From CAWEYO01 sp963813315 (GTDB lineage: Bacteria; Pseudomonadota; Alphaproteobacteria; Rhizobiales; Rhizobiaceae): 64,000 bases of DNA. The translations under genes and the position numbers were made by a program. Numbering within the stretch: the stretch's first letter is position 1; every line of letters starts with the position of its first letter. Positions 17,893 to 27,531 of the stretch are shown here, in pieces. The stretch spans positions 220,703 to 284,702 of the forward strand of contig CAWEYO010000014.1 of the NCBI GenBank assembly GCA_963813315.1, in the 5' to 3' direction. Under the pieces are notes generated by a model, which saw nothing but the letters and a program-made list of their open reading frames with translations, searched no databases and was not told where the DNA came from.

Positions 17893-18803
17893 GCCTGCCC
17901 CCGTTGCGTCGGGTCGAATATGTCGCGCAAGGCGTCACCGACCAGGTTGAAGGCAAGTGCAAGCGCCAGGATCGCAGCGCCTGGGAAGAAGACGAGCCAC
18001 GGCGCCGCCTGGAAATAGGTCTGGTTCTCGAAAATGATGTTGCCCCACGAAGGTGTAGGCGGCTGCACGCCAATGCCGAGATAACTGAGGGTAGCTTCCA
18101 AAAGCACGGTGGTGGAGATGCCGAGAGTTCCCCAAACGATGATCGTCGGCAAAAGATGCGGCAGGATATGGCGGAAAAGAATGCGCGGAGTGCTTGCTCC
18201 GATAGTGCGTTCCGCGGCGATGAACTCCCGCTCGGCGAGCGAGCTCGTCTCGGTGTAGATGACGCGTGCGGTTTGCACCCAGTTCACCAGTGCGATCACC
18301 ATCGCGACGATCCAGAGGCTCGGCTGAAACACCGCCGCCAGGCAGATGGCGAACAGCAGCGCGGGAAACGCCATCATCAGATCTGTGAAGCGCATAAGCG
18401 CGCTACCAATCCAGCCGCGGAAATAGCCGGCAATGATGCCGACAAGCGTGCCGATCAGCAATGCCGCCCCGTTGGCGACGATGCCTATGACCAATGACGT
18501 ACGCGCACCGAAAAGAATGCGGGTCAGGAGATCCCGGCCGAGCAGGTCCGTACCCAGCCAGAAGCTGGAATTCGGCGGCAGCGGCGCGCCTTCCAGTGTG
18601 AGCCCGTCAAAAAGCTGCTCATTGGGATCGTAAGCCGTCAGCCAGGGCGCAAGGATCGCTCCGGCGGCCGCGAGAGCGATGATTAGCAGGCCGAGCAAAG
18701 CCAGTGGGCGCCTGATCAGCCGCCTCAAGGCGCCCGGTCGCGACTTCATTGCCAGCGCACGCGCCGCCCGCAGGTCAGGAGCGAGGGGACTTGTCATCGC
18801 CAC
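17889..18803 (-). CDS. Peptide-type ABC transporter permease, DppC class
   Basis: A 304-residue permease, first gene of the operon. It has the DppC N-terminal domain (LTAYDPNEQLFDGLTLEGAP, FWLGTDLLGRDLLTRILFGARTSL) and an EAA-type loop REFIAAERTIGASTPRILFRHILPHLLPTIIV. Two-hundred-odd bases separate it from the upstream convergent-free region, where the operon promoter should lie. Forms the heterodimeric channel with the DppB-class protein. Confidence 0.92.
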   Translation of the reverse strand: MAMTSPLAPDLRAARALAMKSRPGALRRLIRRPLALLGLLIIALAAAGAILAPWLTAYDPNEQLFDGLTLEGAPLPPNSSFWLGTDLLGRDLLTRILFGARTSLVIGIVANGAALLIGTLVGIIAGYFRGWIGSALMRFTDLMMAFPALLFAICLAAVFQPSLWIVAMVIALVNWVQTARVIYTETSSLAEREFIAAERTIGASTPRILFRHILPHLLPTIIVWGTLGISTTVLLEATLSYLGIGVQPPTPSWGNIIFENQTYFQAAPWLVFFPGAAILALALAFNLVGDALRDIFDPTQRGQA

Positions 18804-19027
18804 GATACTCCGCCCAGAAGACAGCGCGCCACAACCGGGAGCATTTTACTGTTTTAACGCCGCCCATCGGCTGATCCGCTTGTGTCAGCCACGTTCTTGC
18901 TTGCAAGCTTAGCAGATCGGCGACCGGCTTCACACTTCCCTCTCGGCAGATGGCCTCACTTTCGCCGCGGACCTTTTCACGCCCAACCTCAACCACTATG
19001 CGATTGGGCGGAAAGTAGCCTGGTCGG

Positions 19028-22000
19028 CTATGCGAACTCCCGCGCAGCGCGCGCGTCCTCGCTGTCGCCGAGCTTGTCGACAAGCTCACCGTGAGGTGCG
19101 ACGAGCTCCCGCGCCTTGTCAGGATCTCCGCGCTTTCGCAGACGCTGGGCAAGTTCGACCGCAACGCGCAGCCCGCCGATCGCGGAATGCTGCACTGTGG
19201 CGACATTCGCGGCCCTCTGGAGCATCAGCTCGATTTCGTCGGAGTCACCGCCGTTTCGTTCGCGGATGCGGGCCTCGATCCTCAACACTTCGGCGAGCTG
19301 GAAATAGGTTCCGTTGTGACGGCCCAGATCGAGGGCGGCTTCAACCGATTTGCGTGCGTCGTCCAGCCTGCCGCTGTCGCCAAGCGCTTCGGCGTACAGG
19401 CCGATCAGGTAGGGCAGCCCCATTTCCGCGCCGGTCCGGCGAATGGCCGATATGGCTTCAGCCATGCGGTGCAGGCCGGCATTGCGTTCTCCGAGCCGGA
19501 ATTCGCTCCATCCCAACTGAAACGCGGCCTGTCCGGCAAGAAGCGGAAGCGCGAACTTCTCGGCAATCTGCAGCTCGCTTTCCGCTGCCCGAACTGCAGC
19601 ATCTGGCTCTCCCGCGAACATGTGAAGGTAACTGACCCCCCAATAGGCCAGCGCCAGGCTCAATGGATGATCATGATGCTTCGCGAGGCCGATCGCTTCC
19701 TCGCAGCGCATCCGAGCCGTGTCCGGTTCTCCGCCAAGCCAGGCCGACAATCCCGCGAAGCATCGGCAGCAGACACCCGGATCGTGACCGGAGTACTTGT
19801 ACGTCAGGTAGTGATCCCGGTCGGGCTCGTAGAGCCCAATCGCGCGCTCGGCATGATGGTGGGCCGCCGCTGTCTCGCCGAGGAAGAAATTGTTGGTCCA
19901 AAACATGTGCTCGGTCTCGATGGCGAGGCCGGGATCAGTGTCGTCCTTGGCCATTCCCGCCCATCTGCAGGCCAGTTCCTGCGCCGCCGCCGGTTTGCCG
20001 CTGAGCATGTAGTACTGGGCTCTGCCCCGCAGCGCCGTGAAAAGACGCGCGGTGTCGCCGATCTTGTCGCAGAGCTTTTCGGCCTGCTCGAAGGCCGCGA
20101 GCACTTCGGCCGAGCCCCAACCGCGGGCGGCCATGAGGGCTACCCCCCTCGCAAGCTGGAACTCGATTTCCTGATCATCGGCGTCGGCGACGTCATTGCT
20201 CCTCAGCAGCCATACTCCAAGATCGAGCAGCTCAAGCGCGCTGGCGTGCGCTGATCGCTTGATCGCCTTGCGGGCGGAAACGAGAAGGTAGCCGGCGGCT
20301 TCGTCCCAAAGGCGAGCCTGCTCAGCGTGTCTGGCCAAGCGCTCGCTATGCTCCTCCAGCCTGTCGGCGTAGTAAGTCTTCAGTTCGGCAAGAGCAGCAC
20401 TGTGAAGCTCGACCAGCGCGGACGACACAATTCGTCCCGACACCGCGCCTCGGATGAGGGCGTGCTTGAAGCGGACCGAGGCTTCCGGGAAAACCTGGAC
20501 GTCCACCAGAAGATCGGCCTTCCTCAGGCCCTGAAGGGCGGCGTCGAAACGCAGGCTCGACAGAGCGGCCATCCTTCGCAGCAGAAGCACCGGGATCTCT
20601 CCACCGAAGATCGAAGCGACCTCGGCCACCCGCTTCGCATCCTTGTCGAGACGTTCGAAACGGGCATCGACGATCGCCTGAATGCTCGCCGAAACCGCAA
20701 TCTCCCCTACCTTTCCCGAGGCTCGGTAGCGGCCCGGTTGCCCCTCAAGTTTCCCGGTCTCAGCCAGCGCCCTGACGGTCTCTTCCAGGAAGAGCGCATT
20801 CCCCTTGCAGGCATCCGAGACGGCGTCGCGCAGCTGCTCGAGTTCAGGATCGCTGCCGACCAGATGGTCGAGGAGTGCCGCTGCCTCGGCCGCATTGAAC
20901 GCAGACAGCCGGATCTCGGCTGGTCCTACCGCGGCGAAGTCACTGCGGTCGTATTCCGGCCGGCAGGTCAGGATCAGCAGGAAGCGAACCGTGGGCACCG
21001 CCTGCGCCAGCCGCGCCAGAACCGCCTCGCTTTCCGCATCAATCCATTGCAAGTCCTCGACCAGAAGAACGACGGGCTTGATGCGCCCGAGGAAGAGCAG
21101 AAGCCCGACCGCGGCCTCTTGCATGCGCCGAGACCGTTCCTGGCTGGAAATAGCCGCCCAGCTCGGCTCCGAAACGGGCAGTTCCATCGTCGCCATGATC
21201 GGCGCAAGCAGCCGCTCATCGAAACCGTAGGAGCTTCTCGCACCCAGTACTTTCTCGATAGCGGCCGCCGGGGCCTCGGTATCGCCCACCCCGAACAGCG
21301 CCTGCAGCACCTTGCGTATCACGACGAAGCCGCTGCGAAGATCCGTCTCCAGAGCGCCGACTTCGAGGTTCTCGGCCTCATCATGCGGAATCGCGCCGAC
21401 GAATTCATGCGTGAGCCGAGACTTGCCGAGGCCGGGATCGCCGACCACGAAAACCGTCTGGCCTTCGCCGTCGGATGCGTCGTGCCAGGCCTTATTCAGC
21501 ATCTGCAGCTGCAGCTCTCTGCCTATGAAGGGCGAGAGCTGCGTATCGGCGCGCAACTGCCAACGCGAGCTGCCCCGCCTGATCTCGGCTACCTTGAAGA
21601 ACTGCTGAGCCTTTGTGTATTCCGACACCAGAGGAGCCATCAGCGGCTGCATGCTGACAAACCCGCCAGCCGATGCCCGTGTCCTGGCGGTTGCCACCAC
21701 GAGATCGCCCGGCAGCACCTGGATCAGAGCATGGGCCACGGATACCGGCCCGCCGCGCACGTCTACGGTCTGGTCCCTTGCGGGGCCGACGATCACGATC
21801 CCTGTGTCAAGTACAACGTGAAAGCCCGTTATGGAATCGGCATGGCTGGGCGCGAGTTCGCGCAGCCCGAGCGCGGTCCGGCAGGCAAGCGCTGCATGTC
21901 CCTCGAGCGGTTCGGGCGCGCCGAAGGACGCAACGAGCTCGCTCTCGGAAATCGTCAGCACCGTGCCTCCGTTCTCGCGCACGAGCGCGGCGGCCTGTGT

Positions 22001-23725
22001 CAGGAAAGGATCGACCCGTTCCAGGACGATCTCAAGGGGCAGGCTCTCCATGGCCTGTTCCGAGCAGCGAAAGCCGGCGCACAGGATCGTTGCCTGCCGC
22101 CGGGTCCTCGGATCGACCGGAACCACGGTCCGCGCCTGAAGCGCCTCGTTGGCAAATGCCGATACCTCGACAACGAAGCTGCGGAACGCCGGTTCCTCGG
22201 CGAGCAGGATATGGTTGGCGCTGTCCAACTCGATGAAGCGGGCGCCGGCGATCGTCCTTGCGATCTCCGTTCCTTCCGAGAACGGCACGACGCGGTCACC
22301 GCTGGCATGCAGGACGAGCGTGGGTACGGTCAGCCGTTCCAGCGAGCGCGAAATGTCGATGTCCGCGAAGGCAAAGTTCAGCCGCAAGGCATTGTCCGGT
22401 GTCAGTGTCCTGCGTTGCAATTCGTTGAACCAGTCCATCTGCACGCGATTGGCGCCGGGTATGAACAGGTTGGTGAACATCTGCCGAAACAAAGGATCGT
22501 CCTGGCCCCAGCCTTCGCGCATAAGCATGGAGATCGCTTCCCGCCTGGCGATTTCCGCGGCATTGCCGCGAGCCCGCCACCCACGGACATATCCGCCGCA
22601 GATCACCAGGCCCGCGACCTTTTCGGGATGGCGATTTGCATATTCGACCGAGAAGGCGCAGCCCTGCGATATGCCGAGCAGGACAAAGCGGTCGAGGCCC
22701 GCAGCCTCCACCACGCATTCGAGATCGCCGACACAGGCCTCGAGGGAAACATCCTGGCAGACGGTGTCCGAAAGGCCGTTCAGCCGCCCGTCATAGCGGA
22801 CAAACGTGAAGCCGCTGGAAAGCGCGTCGATCCAATGCCCCCATACCGGGCTCTCCCAGTCGAGGTCGAGATGCGACATCCAATGCGATGCGCGCACGAT
22901 GGCCGGCCCCGATCCGCTGACGGCAAAGGCGATGCGAGTGCCGTCGCGGCCATGGACGTAGCGTATCTGCTGTCTGCCGGACGAGACCCGCGCCAAATCG
23001 GGTGGCGCCAGCCCTTGTACAGGCTCCGGAAGTGGGGCGGCCGAAGGCCGTTCCGCTGAGCCTCCGATCCGGTCGTCCGCAATCGGGCGAGCAGTCGCTG
23101 TCAGGCGGGCGCGGTCGTTGGCACGGGCGATCTCGGCTGAAAGATCATCGTTCAGAAGGAGGGTCTGCAGCATGTGCAGGTGAACAAGCGCCCGCCCGGG
23201 CTCATTCTCCAGACGGTCGATGAGCGCGCGCAATACTTTCAGGCGCAGGATCTCGGTCTCGTTTGAACAGTAGACGCGCCAAGCTTCGAACGCCGGACAG
23301 TGGGGCAAATAGAGGTCCGATAGAAATTGGCCGCCGAAAGCCGCCGCGATTTTTTCCAGGTGCGCGGTCGGCAGCGAACCGACCGAATCGGGGGAAAGGC
23401 CCCTGATCAGTTCATAGTCGAGTCCGACTGAACCCGGCTTCAGCTGCACGGTGTTGCGGTCGGCGGTCAGCCGCGTCTCGCCGTCGGCGTTGAGTATCTG
23501 CCGGAGCTTCGAAAGGCTCCAGCGCAGCGCGCCGCGCGGGTCGTCCGGAACGTCCCAGAACATTTCACAAAGCCGCTCGCGGCGCTGTGGCCTTTCGAGT
23601 ACCGCCAAATGAGCAAGCAACGCGCGTGTCTTCCGCGACTGCGGCAGCGGCATGGGCGCGCCATCGCAGTGAACAGTAAAGTCACCGAGTACCCTGATCT
23701 CGAATGCCGAGCTCAAGCCGGTCAT
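19028..23725 (-). CDS. Giant BTAD regulator / alpha-beta hydrolase / cyclase-like / AAA / TPR protein
   Basis: A 1565-residue cytoplasmic protein of unusual composition. Residues ~8-100 are an OmpR/SARP-type winged helix (IRVLGDFTVHCDG, SRKTRALLAHLAV, WSLSKLRQIL), ~100-205 a shortened BTAD. Residues ~255-525 are an alpha/beta hydrolase with a plausible triad: Ser353 in GISQG, Asp477 in GDRVVPF, His505 in SANHILL. Residues ~543-715 resemble a class III cyclase, but the metal-binding Asp positions are lost (ILCAGF instead of ILFADI; ISESELVASFGAP), so it is degenerate. Residues ~730-1000 are an AAA/STAND ATPase (GDPGLGKS 762-769, VLLVEDLQWID). TPR-like repeats fill the rest. It is the last gene behind OsmC, two flavoproteins and MaoC, which it may regulate in response to a small ligand. 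Confidence 0.85.
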   Translation of the reverse strand: MTGLSSAFEIRVLGDFTVHCDGAPMPLPQSRKTRALLAHLAVLERPQRRERLCEMFWDVPDDPRGALRWSLSKLRQILNADGETRLTADRNTVQLKPGSVGLDYELIRGLSPDSVGSLPTAHLEKIAAAFGGQFLSDLYLPHCPAFEAWRVYCSNETEILRLKVLRALIDRLENEPGRALVHLHMLQTLLLNDDLSAEIARANDRARLTATARPIADDRIGGSAERPSAAPLPEPVQGLAPPDLARVSSGRQQIRYVHGRDGTRIAFAVSGSGPAIVRASHWMSHLDLDWESPVWGHWIDALSSGFTFVRYDGRLNGLSDTVCQDVSLEACVGDLECVVEAAGLDRFVLLGISQGCAFSVEYANRHPEKVAGLVICGGYVRGWRARGNAAEIARREAISMLMREGWGQDDPLFRQMFTNLFIPGANRVQMDWFNELQRRTLTPDNALRLNFAFADIDISRSLERLTVPTLVLHASGDRVVPFSEGTEIARTIAGARFIELDSANHILLAEEPAFRSFVVEVSAFANEALQARTVVPVDPRTRRQATILCAGFRCSEQAMESLPLEIVLERVDPFLTQAAALVRENGGTVLTISESELVASFGAPEPLEGHAALACRTALGLRELAPSHADSITGFHVVLDTGIVIVGPARDQTVDVRGGPVSVAHALIQVLPGDLVVATARTRASAGGFVSMQPLMAPLVSEYTKAQQFFKVAEIRRGSSRWQLRADTQLSPFIGRELQLQMLNKAWHDASDGEGQTVFVVGDPGLGKSRLTHEFVGAIPHDEAENLEVGALETDLRSGFVVIRKVLQALFGVGDTEAPAAAIEKVLGARSSYGFDERLLAPIMATMELPVSEPSWAAISSQERSRRMQEAAVGLLLFLGRIKPVVLLVEDLQWIDAESEAVLARLAQAVPTVRFLLILTCRPEYDRSDFAAVGPAEIRLSAFNAAEAAALLDHLVGSDPELEQLRDAVSDACKGNALFLEETVRALAETGKLEGQPGRYRASGKVGEIAVSASIQAIVDARFERLDKDAKRVAEVASIFGGEIPVLLLRRMAALSSLRFDAALQGLRKADLLVDVQVFPEASVRFKHALIRGAVSGRIVSSALVELHSAALAELKTYYADRLEEHSERLARHAEQARLWDEAAGYLLVSARKAIKRSAHASALELLDLGVWLLRSNDVADADDQEIEFQLARGVALMAARGWGSAEVLAAFEQAEKLCDKIGDTARLFTALRGRAQYYMLSGKPAAAQELACRWAGMAKDDTDPGLAIETEHMFWTNNFFLGETAAAHHHAERAIGLYEPDRDHYLTYKYSGHDPGVCCRCFAGLSAWLGGEPDTARMRCEEAIGLAKHHDHPLSLALAYWGVSYLHMFAGEPDAAVRAAESELQIAEKFALPLLAGQAAFQLGWSEFRLGERNAGLHRMAEAISAIRRTGAEMGLPYLIGLYAEALGDSGRLDDARKSVEAALDLGRHNGTYFQLAEVLRIEARIRERNGGDSDEIELMLQRAANVATVQHSAIGGLRVAVELAQRLRKRGDPDKARELVAPHGELVDKLGDSEDARAAREFA

Positions 23726-23799
23726 CCCAACCGAATTGCGGGCCTTACTTTAACGACGGAGCGTTTCGATCCGCAAGTCTAGCCCGGGGGCGTCGCCTT

Positions 23800-24253
23800 C
23801 TAATCGAGCGACACTGTATAGGTGGTTGCGGTACCGGACAGGCAGATCTCGCCCGCCGAATTCGCGATGGTGGTCGACAGCGTGCAAATAGGCTTGTCGT
23901 CGCGGACGGTGAGCACCTCCGCCCGGGCGATGATCTCCTCGCCGATGCCGACGGCTTTGAGGAACTTCCACTCGACGCCGAGAAAGACGGAGCCAGGTCC
24001 CGGCAGGTCCTCGGCAACCAGCGCGTTAAGAAGACCCGACGTGACACCGCCCTGCACGATGAGCCTCCCGAACACCGTACGGCTGGCCAGCGCACCATCG
24101 TAGTGGAGCGGATTGCGGTCGCCCGTCATGTCGGTGAAAGCTATAATGTCGCTGGCGCGAGTGACGCGCCGCCGCTCCGCGGAGGTTCCGACTTCCGGTT
24201 TTCCGAAGCGGGTTCCGGACCATCCGGACTGTGTCGATCGTTTGCATGATCAT
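23800..24253 (-). pseudogene. MaoC-like hydratase gene, frameshifted near its 5' end
   Basis: The hotdog-fold MaoC domain is clear: ASDIIAFTDMTGDRNPLHYD with the catalytic Asp/His pair, then FGRLIVQGGVTSGLLNALVA, as in (R)-specific enoyl-CoA hydratases. A strong ribosome site (AGGAGA) precedes ATG 24253, yet that frame (MIMQTIDTVRMVRNPL) leaves the MaoC frame within 20 codons. Total length is 3n+1; removing one base from the TTTT run at 24199-24202 (plus strand) joins the two into ~150 residues, the normal family length. An internal ATG at 24129 would give a 109-residue protein lacking the first strand. Sequence error or a recent mutation are both possible. Confidence 0.72.
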
Positions 24254-24265
24254 GTCTCCTGTTTG

Positions 24266-25477
24266 TTATCGGATCGACGCCACTTGCGCGGCCGGCCGCT
24301 CTTGCACGACAAGCGAAGCCCCGCGGTCGCGCGCCGCACGTTCGGAGAGCACCGCAAGCTCCGATTTCATCGCCTCGCTGAACCTTTTGTGGCGTTCGGG
24401 CAGCTCTTCGAGCGACCAGTCGAAGGCGCCGATGGCGTCCGTGGTCTCGAGGATCGGCAGTGCGAGGCTGTCGCGTATGCCCTGGAACTCTTGAAATGCG
24501 GATTCACGGCTTGCGAGAACCGCTGCCGCGGCCGCTTCGGCATCTCGCAGGGCGTCGGAAATGCCGTGTGAGGTAAGTGGATCGCGGAAGAAGCCGGCAT
24601 CGCCGACCAGCAACCAGCCGGGGCCGTGTGCCTGCCGCAGTCGCCCCGGCACGCCGCGAAAGGCCTTCAGGCGCTCGCCGCAGTTGCCCGGGAGGTGCGA
24701 TCGCAGCTTGGGCGCCAGCGCGGCGAGGGCAAGCTGCGCGGCGGAAAGATCGAAACGGAATTCACTGTCGAACCGATCGGTAGGAACAGAGGCGACGATG
24801 CAAGCAAGCCCGTCATTTGTCGGGATAACCCCACCGCCGATATTGCGTCCGAAATACCAGTGGTATCCCGACAACGCCGGCGCGGCGGCGTAGCCGAAGA
24901 TATGCGCTAAGGAGCAGCGTCCGCTGACCAGTGTGCGGGCCTCCACCTTGCGAGCAACGAACGAACCCAACCCGTCGGCGCCGATGACGATGCCGGCACC
25001 CACATTGCGCGTTCGGCCGGCGGCATCCCGCAACGCGACGCCGCGGACGCGGCCATGCGCATCTCGCACCAGGTCATGGACTGCCGTGTCGTGCAGGACC
25101 GTGGCGCCGGTTGCACGTGCCGCGTCAACCAGCATACGGTCGAGCACCGTTCGGCGAGGCGCAATCAGCCCCGGGATTCCCGGCTCCGGCCGGATGGGCA
25201 CTGTGACCTCCTGTTCGCCATAGTGGAACGTCGTTGACTCGATCAGCGGCGCACCGCTCCGGATCAGCGGCTCGAGCAGGCCCCAGCGCGAAAGCTGCAT
25301 CACGGCCGGCCGCATCAGCGCGTGGGTGGAAAGCGTGTCGGATCCATAGCGCTGGCGGTCGACGGCGAGCACCCGCAGCCCTGCCTTCGCGAGCAGCATC
25401 GCGGTGGCAGACCCGGCGCAGCGTGCGCCGACGATGATTGCGTCGTAGTGGGGCTCGAATTCAGTGACGTGAAGCAT
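24266..25477 (-). CDS. FAD-dependent oxidoreductase (group A hydroxylase/halogenase-like)
   Basis: A 403-residue flavoprotein. The Rossmann FAD site is YDAIIVGARCAGSATAMLL (GxRCAG variant of GxGxxG), followed by the DG motif GADGLGSFVARK and the GD motif LLVGDAGFFRDPLTSHG that contacts FAD ribityl. This arrangement fits PHBH-like hydroxylases and geranylgeranyl-reductase-like enzymes; the substrate is unknown. ATG 25477 is chosen as the start of the conserved N-terminus, 23 bp after the preceding monooxygenase gene; the open frame upstream is non-coding in appearance. It is cotranscribed with OsmC, a monooxygenase and MaoC. Confidence 0.85.
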   Translation of the reverse strand: MLHVTEFEPHYDAIIVGARCAGSATAMLLAKAGLRVLAVDRQRYGSDTLSTHALMRPAVMQLSRWGLLEPLIRSGAPLIESTTFHYGEQEVTVPIRPEPGIPGLIAPRRTVLDRMLVDAARATGATVLHDTAVHDLVRDAHGRVRGVALRDAAGRTRNVGAGIVIGADGLGSFVARKVEARTLVSGRCSLAHIFGYAAAPALSGYHWYFGRNIGGGVIPTNDGLACIVASVPTDRFDSEFRFDLSAAQLALAALAPKLRSHLPGNCGERLKAFRGVPGRLRQAHGPGWLLVGDAGFFRDPLTSHGISDALRDAEAAAAAVLASRESAFQEFQGIRDSLALPILETTDAIGAFDWSLEELPERHKRFSEAMKSELAVLSERAARDRGASLVVQERPAAQVASIR

Positions 25478-25500
25478 GAGTTGCAGCTCCCAACTAGACT

Positions 25501-26742
25501 CTAGGCGGCACGATTTCTGGATTGGCGGAGATGCGCGGAAATCTGCTGCGAAAGGACGAGCGCGTCCGAGCCGACGCCGCCGATAAAGTGCGAATCGCGC
25601 TTGCGAAGCAGACGGAACCCGAGTGCGTAGAGACCCGGGACACGGCTGACGCCGTCTACATGGGCGATCTCGCCATCTGGCCCGGCCGCGCCCGGAACCC
25701 TGAGCCAGGGAAAAGCGCGCCGGTAGCCGGTCGCCCACACGACAGTGCGGATGTTCTCGGCCTCGGTGGAAAGGCTTGGGGGCGCCTCGTGCAGCAAGTC
25801 AACGGGGGGAACCTCCTCGCGGGCGCTATCGCGGTCGAAGCCTGCGAAAGCGTCGATCCTGACCAGCAGCCGCTCAAGCTTTGCTTGCGCCGAAGCGACG
25901 ACGGACCGCAGGTCGTCGGAAAAGCCAATCCTGTCGCCATCTGCCATGACGACACGCCCGGCAAGCCTCACCCCAAGAACCTGCAAGGTGCGGAGGTCAA
26001 CATTCGAGCGGTCGGGTCGCCCGGCAAGCTGGAGGGCCGGCTGGCGCTTTGCCGCATCGGCGTCAGGCAGGTCCCGGGTCCGTTCGGCGAGGATGCCCGC
26101 GCGATCCATCCACCAGAAGATGTCTTGTCCTCGCCAAGTACGCGGCGCCCGCGCGTGCTGGCCGACGGCAAGCGTCACGTTCCGCCCGCTGCGTTGCAAT
26201 TCGTCCGCGATCTGGACGCCGGATGCCGAGGCGCCGACGACAAGCGCGCCGCCCTCGGGAAGCCCCAACGGCGAACGGTATTGCGAGGAATGCAGGCTTA
26301 GCACGCGCCGACTAAGCGTGCGGGCTACGGACGGAACGAACGGTATATCGCATTGCCCTGTCGCCACGACGACCGAGCGGGCACGCCAGCTGCCCCGGCT
26401 CGTGCTGATGATGAAGGCATCGCGCTCGGGCAGGACCGCGAGTACGTCCGTATGCGCCTCGACAGGCGCGCAGAAGGAAGCGGCGTAGCTCTGCAGGCGC
26501 ATCAGGAACTCGTTGCGCCGCATGAACCCATCCGGGCAGTCGCCGCGATAAGGCGAGCCCGGAAGTCCGTTTAGCCAGTTCGGCGTGAGAAGCCTGAGCG
26601 AATCCCAGGCATGAGATTGCCAGCGCGCGCCTATCTCACCGCGCTCGAACACAACGTGGTCGATGCCAAGGATGGAAAGGCAATGGCTCATGGCAAGTCC
26701 TGCCTGGCCGGCTCCGATGACGGCGACGTCGGTCGCGTGCAT
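25501..26742 (-). CDS. Flavin-containing monooxygenase-like NAD(P)/FAD protein
   Basis: A 413-residue protein with two dinucleotide-binding motifs: FAD site VAVIGAGQAGLAMSHCL and NADPH site ALVVGASASGVQIADEL, plus VVWATGYRRAFPWL, the ATG-type motif of flavin monooxygenases. GARWQSHAWDSLRLLTPNWL is the usual stretch after the FAD motif in the CzcO/YUCCA-like branch. ATG 26742 with GGAG upstream is preferred; ATG 26754 is possible. Likely a single-component oxygenase acting on a small organic substrate, part of the redox cluster with OsmC, another flavoprotein and MaoC. Confidence 0.85.
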   Translation of the reverse strand: MHATDVAVIGAGQAGLAMSHCLSILGIDHVVFERGEIGARWQSHAWDSLRLLTPNWLNGLPGSPYRGDCPDGFMRRNEFLMRLQSYAASFCAPVEAHTDVLAVLPERDAFIISTSRGSWRARSVVVATGQCDIPFVPSVARTLSRRVLSLHSSQYRSPLGLPEGGALVVGASASGVQIADELQRSGRNVTLAVGQHARAPRTWRGQDIFWWMDRAGILAERTRDLPDADAAKRQPALQLAGRPDRSNVDLRTLQVLGVRLAGRVVMADGDRIGFSDDLRSVVASAQAKLERLLVRIDAFAGFDRDSAREEVPPVDLLHEAPPSLSTEAENIRTVVWATGYRRAFPWLRVPGAAGPDGEIAHVDGVSRVPGLYALGFRLLRKRDSHFIGGVGSDALVLSQQISAHLRQSRNRAA

Positions 26743-26810
26743 GAAACGCTCCATAGCGTGTGGAGGGGCTCGGCTTTCCGCGCCGAGCCTTGCTAGGAAG
26801 GAGAGAGTAT

Positions 26811-27389
26811 CTACTGCGCGGACCTCATCTCGACGGCCACAGGCACACCCTTCGTCAGCACGTCGAAGACGGCCGAACGGTCGCGGGCCTGGTCGAGAAT
26901 CTGCTGCAGCTTCTCCGGCGGAGCATCGCCCTCGATCTCAAAGCGGATCGCGATGTTGCGGTAGCCGTTGCGGACCTCGTCCGAGATGCCAAGGATGCCG
27001 CGAAGGTCGATATCGCCCTCGACAAAAGACCTCACCTTGTGGAGCTTGATGCCGCGGGCAGCGGCAATGTTGCCGATACCTGCGGTCAGGCAGGTCGCGA
27101 GTGCATGCAGCAGCCATTCGACGGGCGTCGGGGCGTGGTCGGCGCCACAGAGCACGGTTGGGTGGTCGCCGTCGGCGAAATGGGACTTGACGTGCGTCTG
27201 CTCGCCACCGGCTCCGAAAAAGCCGCTCATCGATGTGCGGCTGTGCGTACCTTGGATCCATTCGTTGGCGGCACGGAACTGGAATTCGGCCAGGTCTGGC
27301 TGGCCGGCAACGAAATTGATCGTATTGATCAGGGTCGGCGTATCAACTCCATTGAGCGGTGGCCGGGGGGACTTGGGCTGAACGTTCAT
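26811..27389 (-). CDS. OsmC/YhfA family peroxide-reductase-like protein
   Basis: A 192-residue OsmC-fold protein, first gene of the redox cluster. The two family cysteines are in VLCGADHAPTP and LHALATCLTAGIG; Glu in PVEWLL matches the active-site helix. OsmC proteins reduce organic hydroperoxides using dithiols. Start ATG 27389 follows GGAGACG. Placed upstream of two flavin oxygenases, it may remove peroxides made during uncoupled oxygenase turnover; that is inference. Confidence 0.88.
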   Translation of the reverse strand: MNVQPKSPRPPLNGVDTPTLINTINFVAGQPDLAEFQFRAANEWIQGTHSRTSMSGFFGAGGEQTHVKSHFADGDHPTVLCGADHAPTPVEWLLHALATCLTAGIGNIAAARGIKLHKVRSFVEGDIDLRGILGISDEVRNGYRNIAIRFEIEGDAPPEKLQQILDQARDRSAVFDVLTKGVPVAVEMRSAQ

Positions 27390-27531
27390 GGTCGTCTCCT
27401 AATCGCTTGGGCTTTGGGGTTCGTCCGTTTGACCCCAGGCGATATCGGACCACGTCGTTTGAGCCAGCGTGGAAATCAGAGTTGAATCGGCGTCAACTCC
27501 AAACAATTTCGCGGCGCTTATCTGCCGCCGC

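Noticed and set aside
20327..23059. 910-codon open frame on the plus strand
   Set aside because: It is the antisense of the BTAD/AAA/TPR gene, with no recognisable domain and arginine-rich low-complexity composition typical of high-GC shadows.
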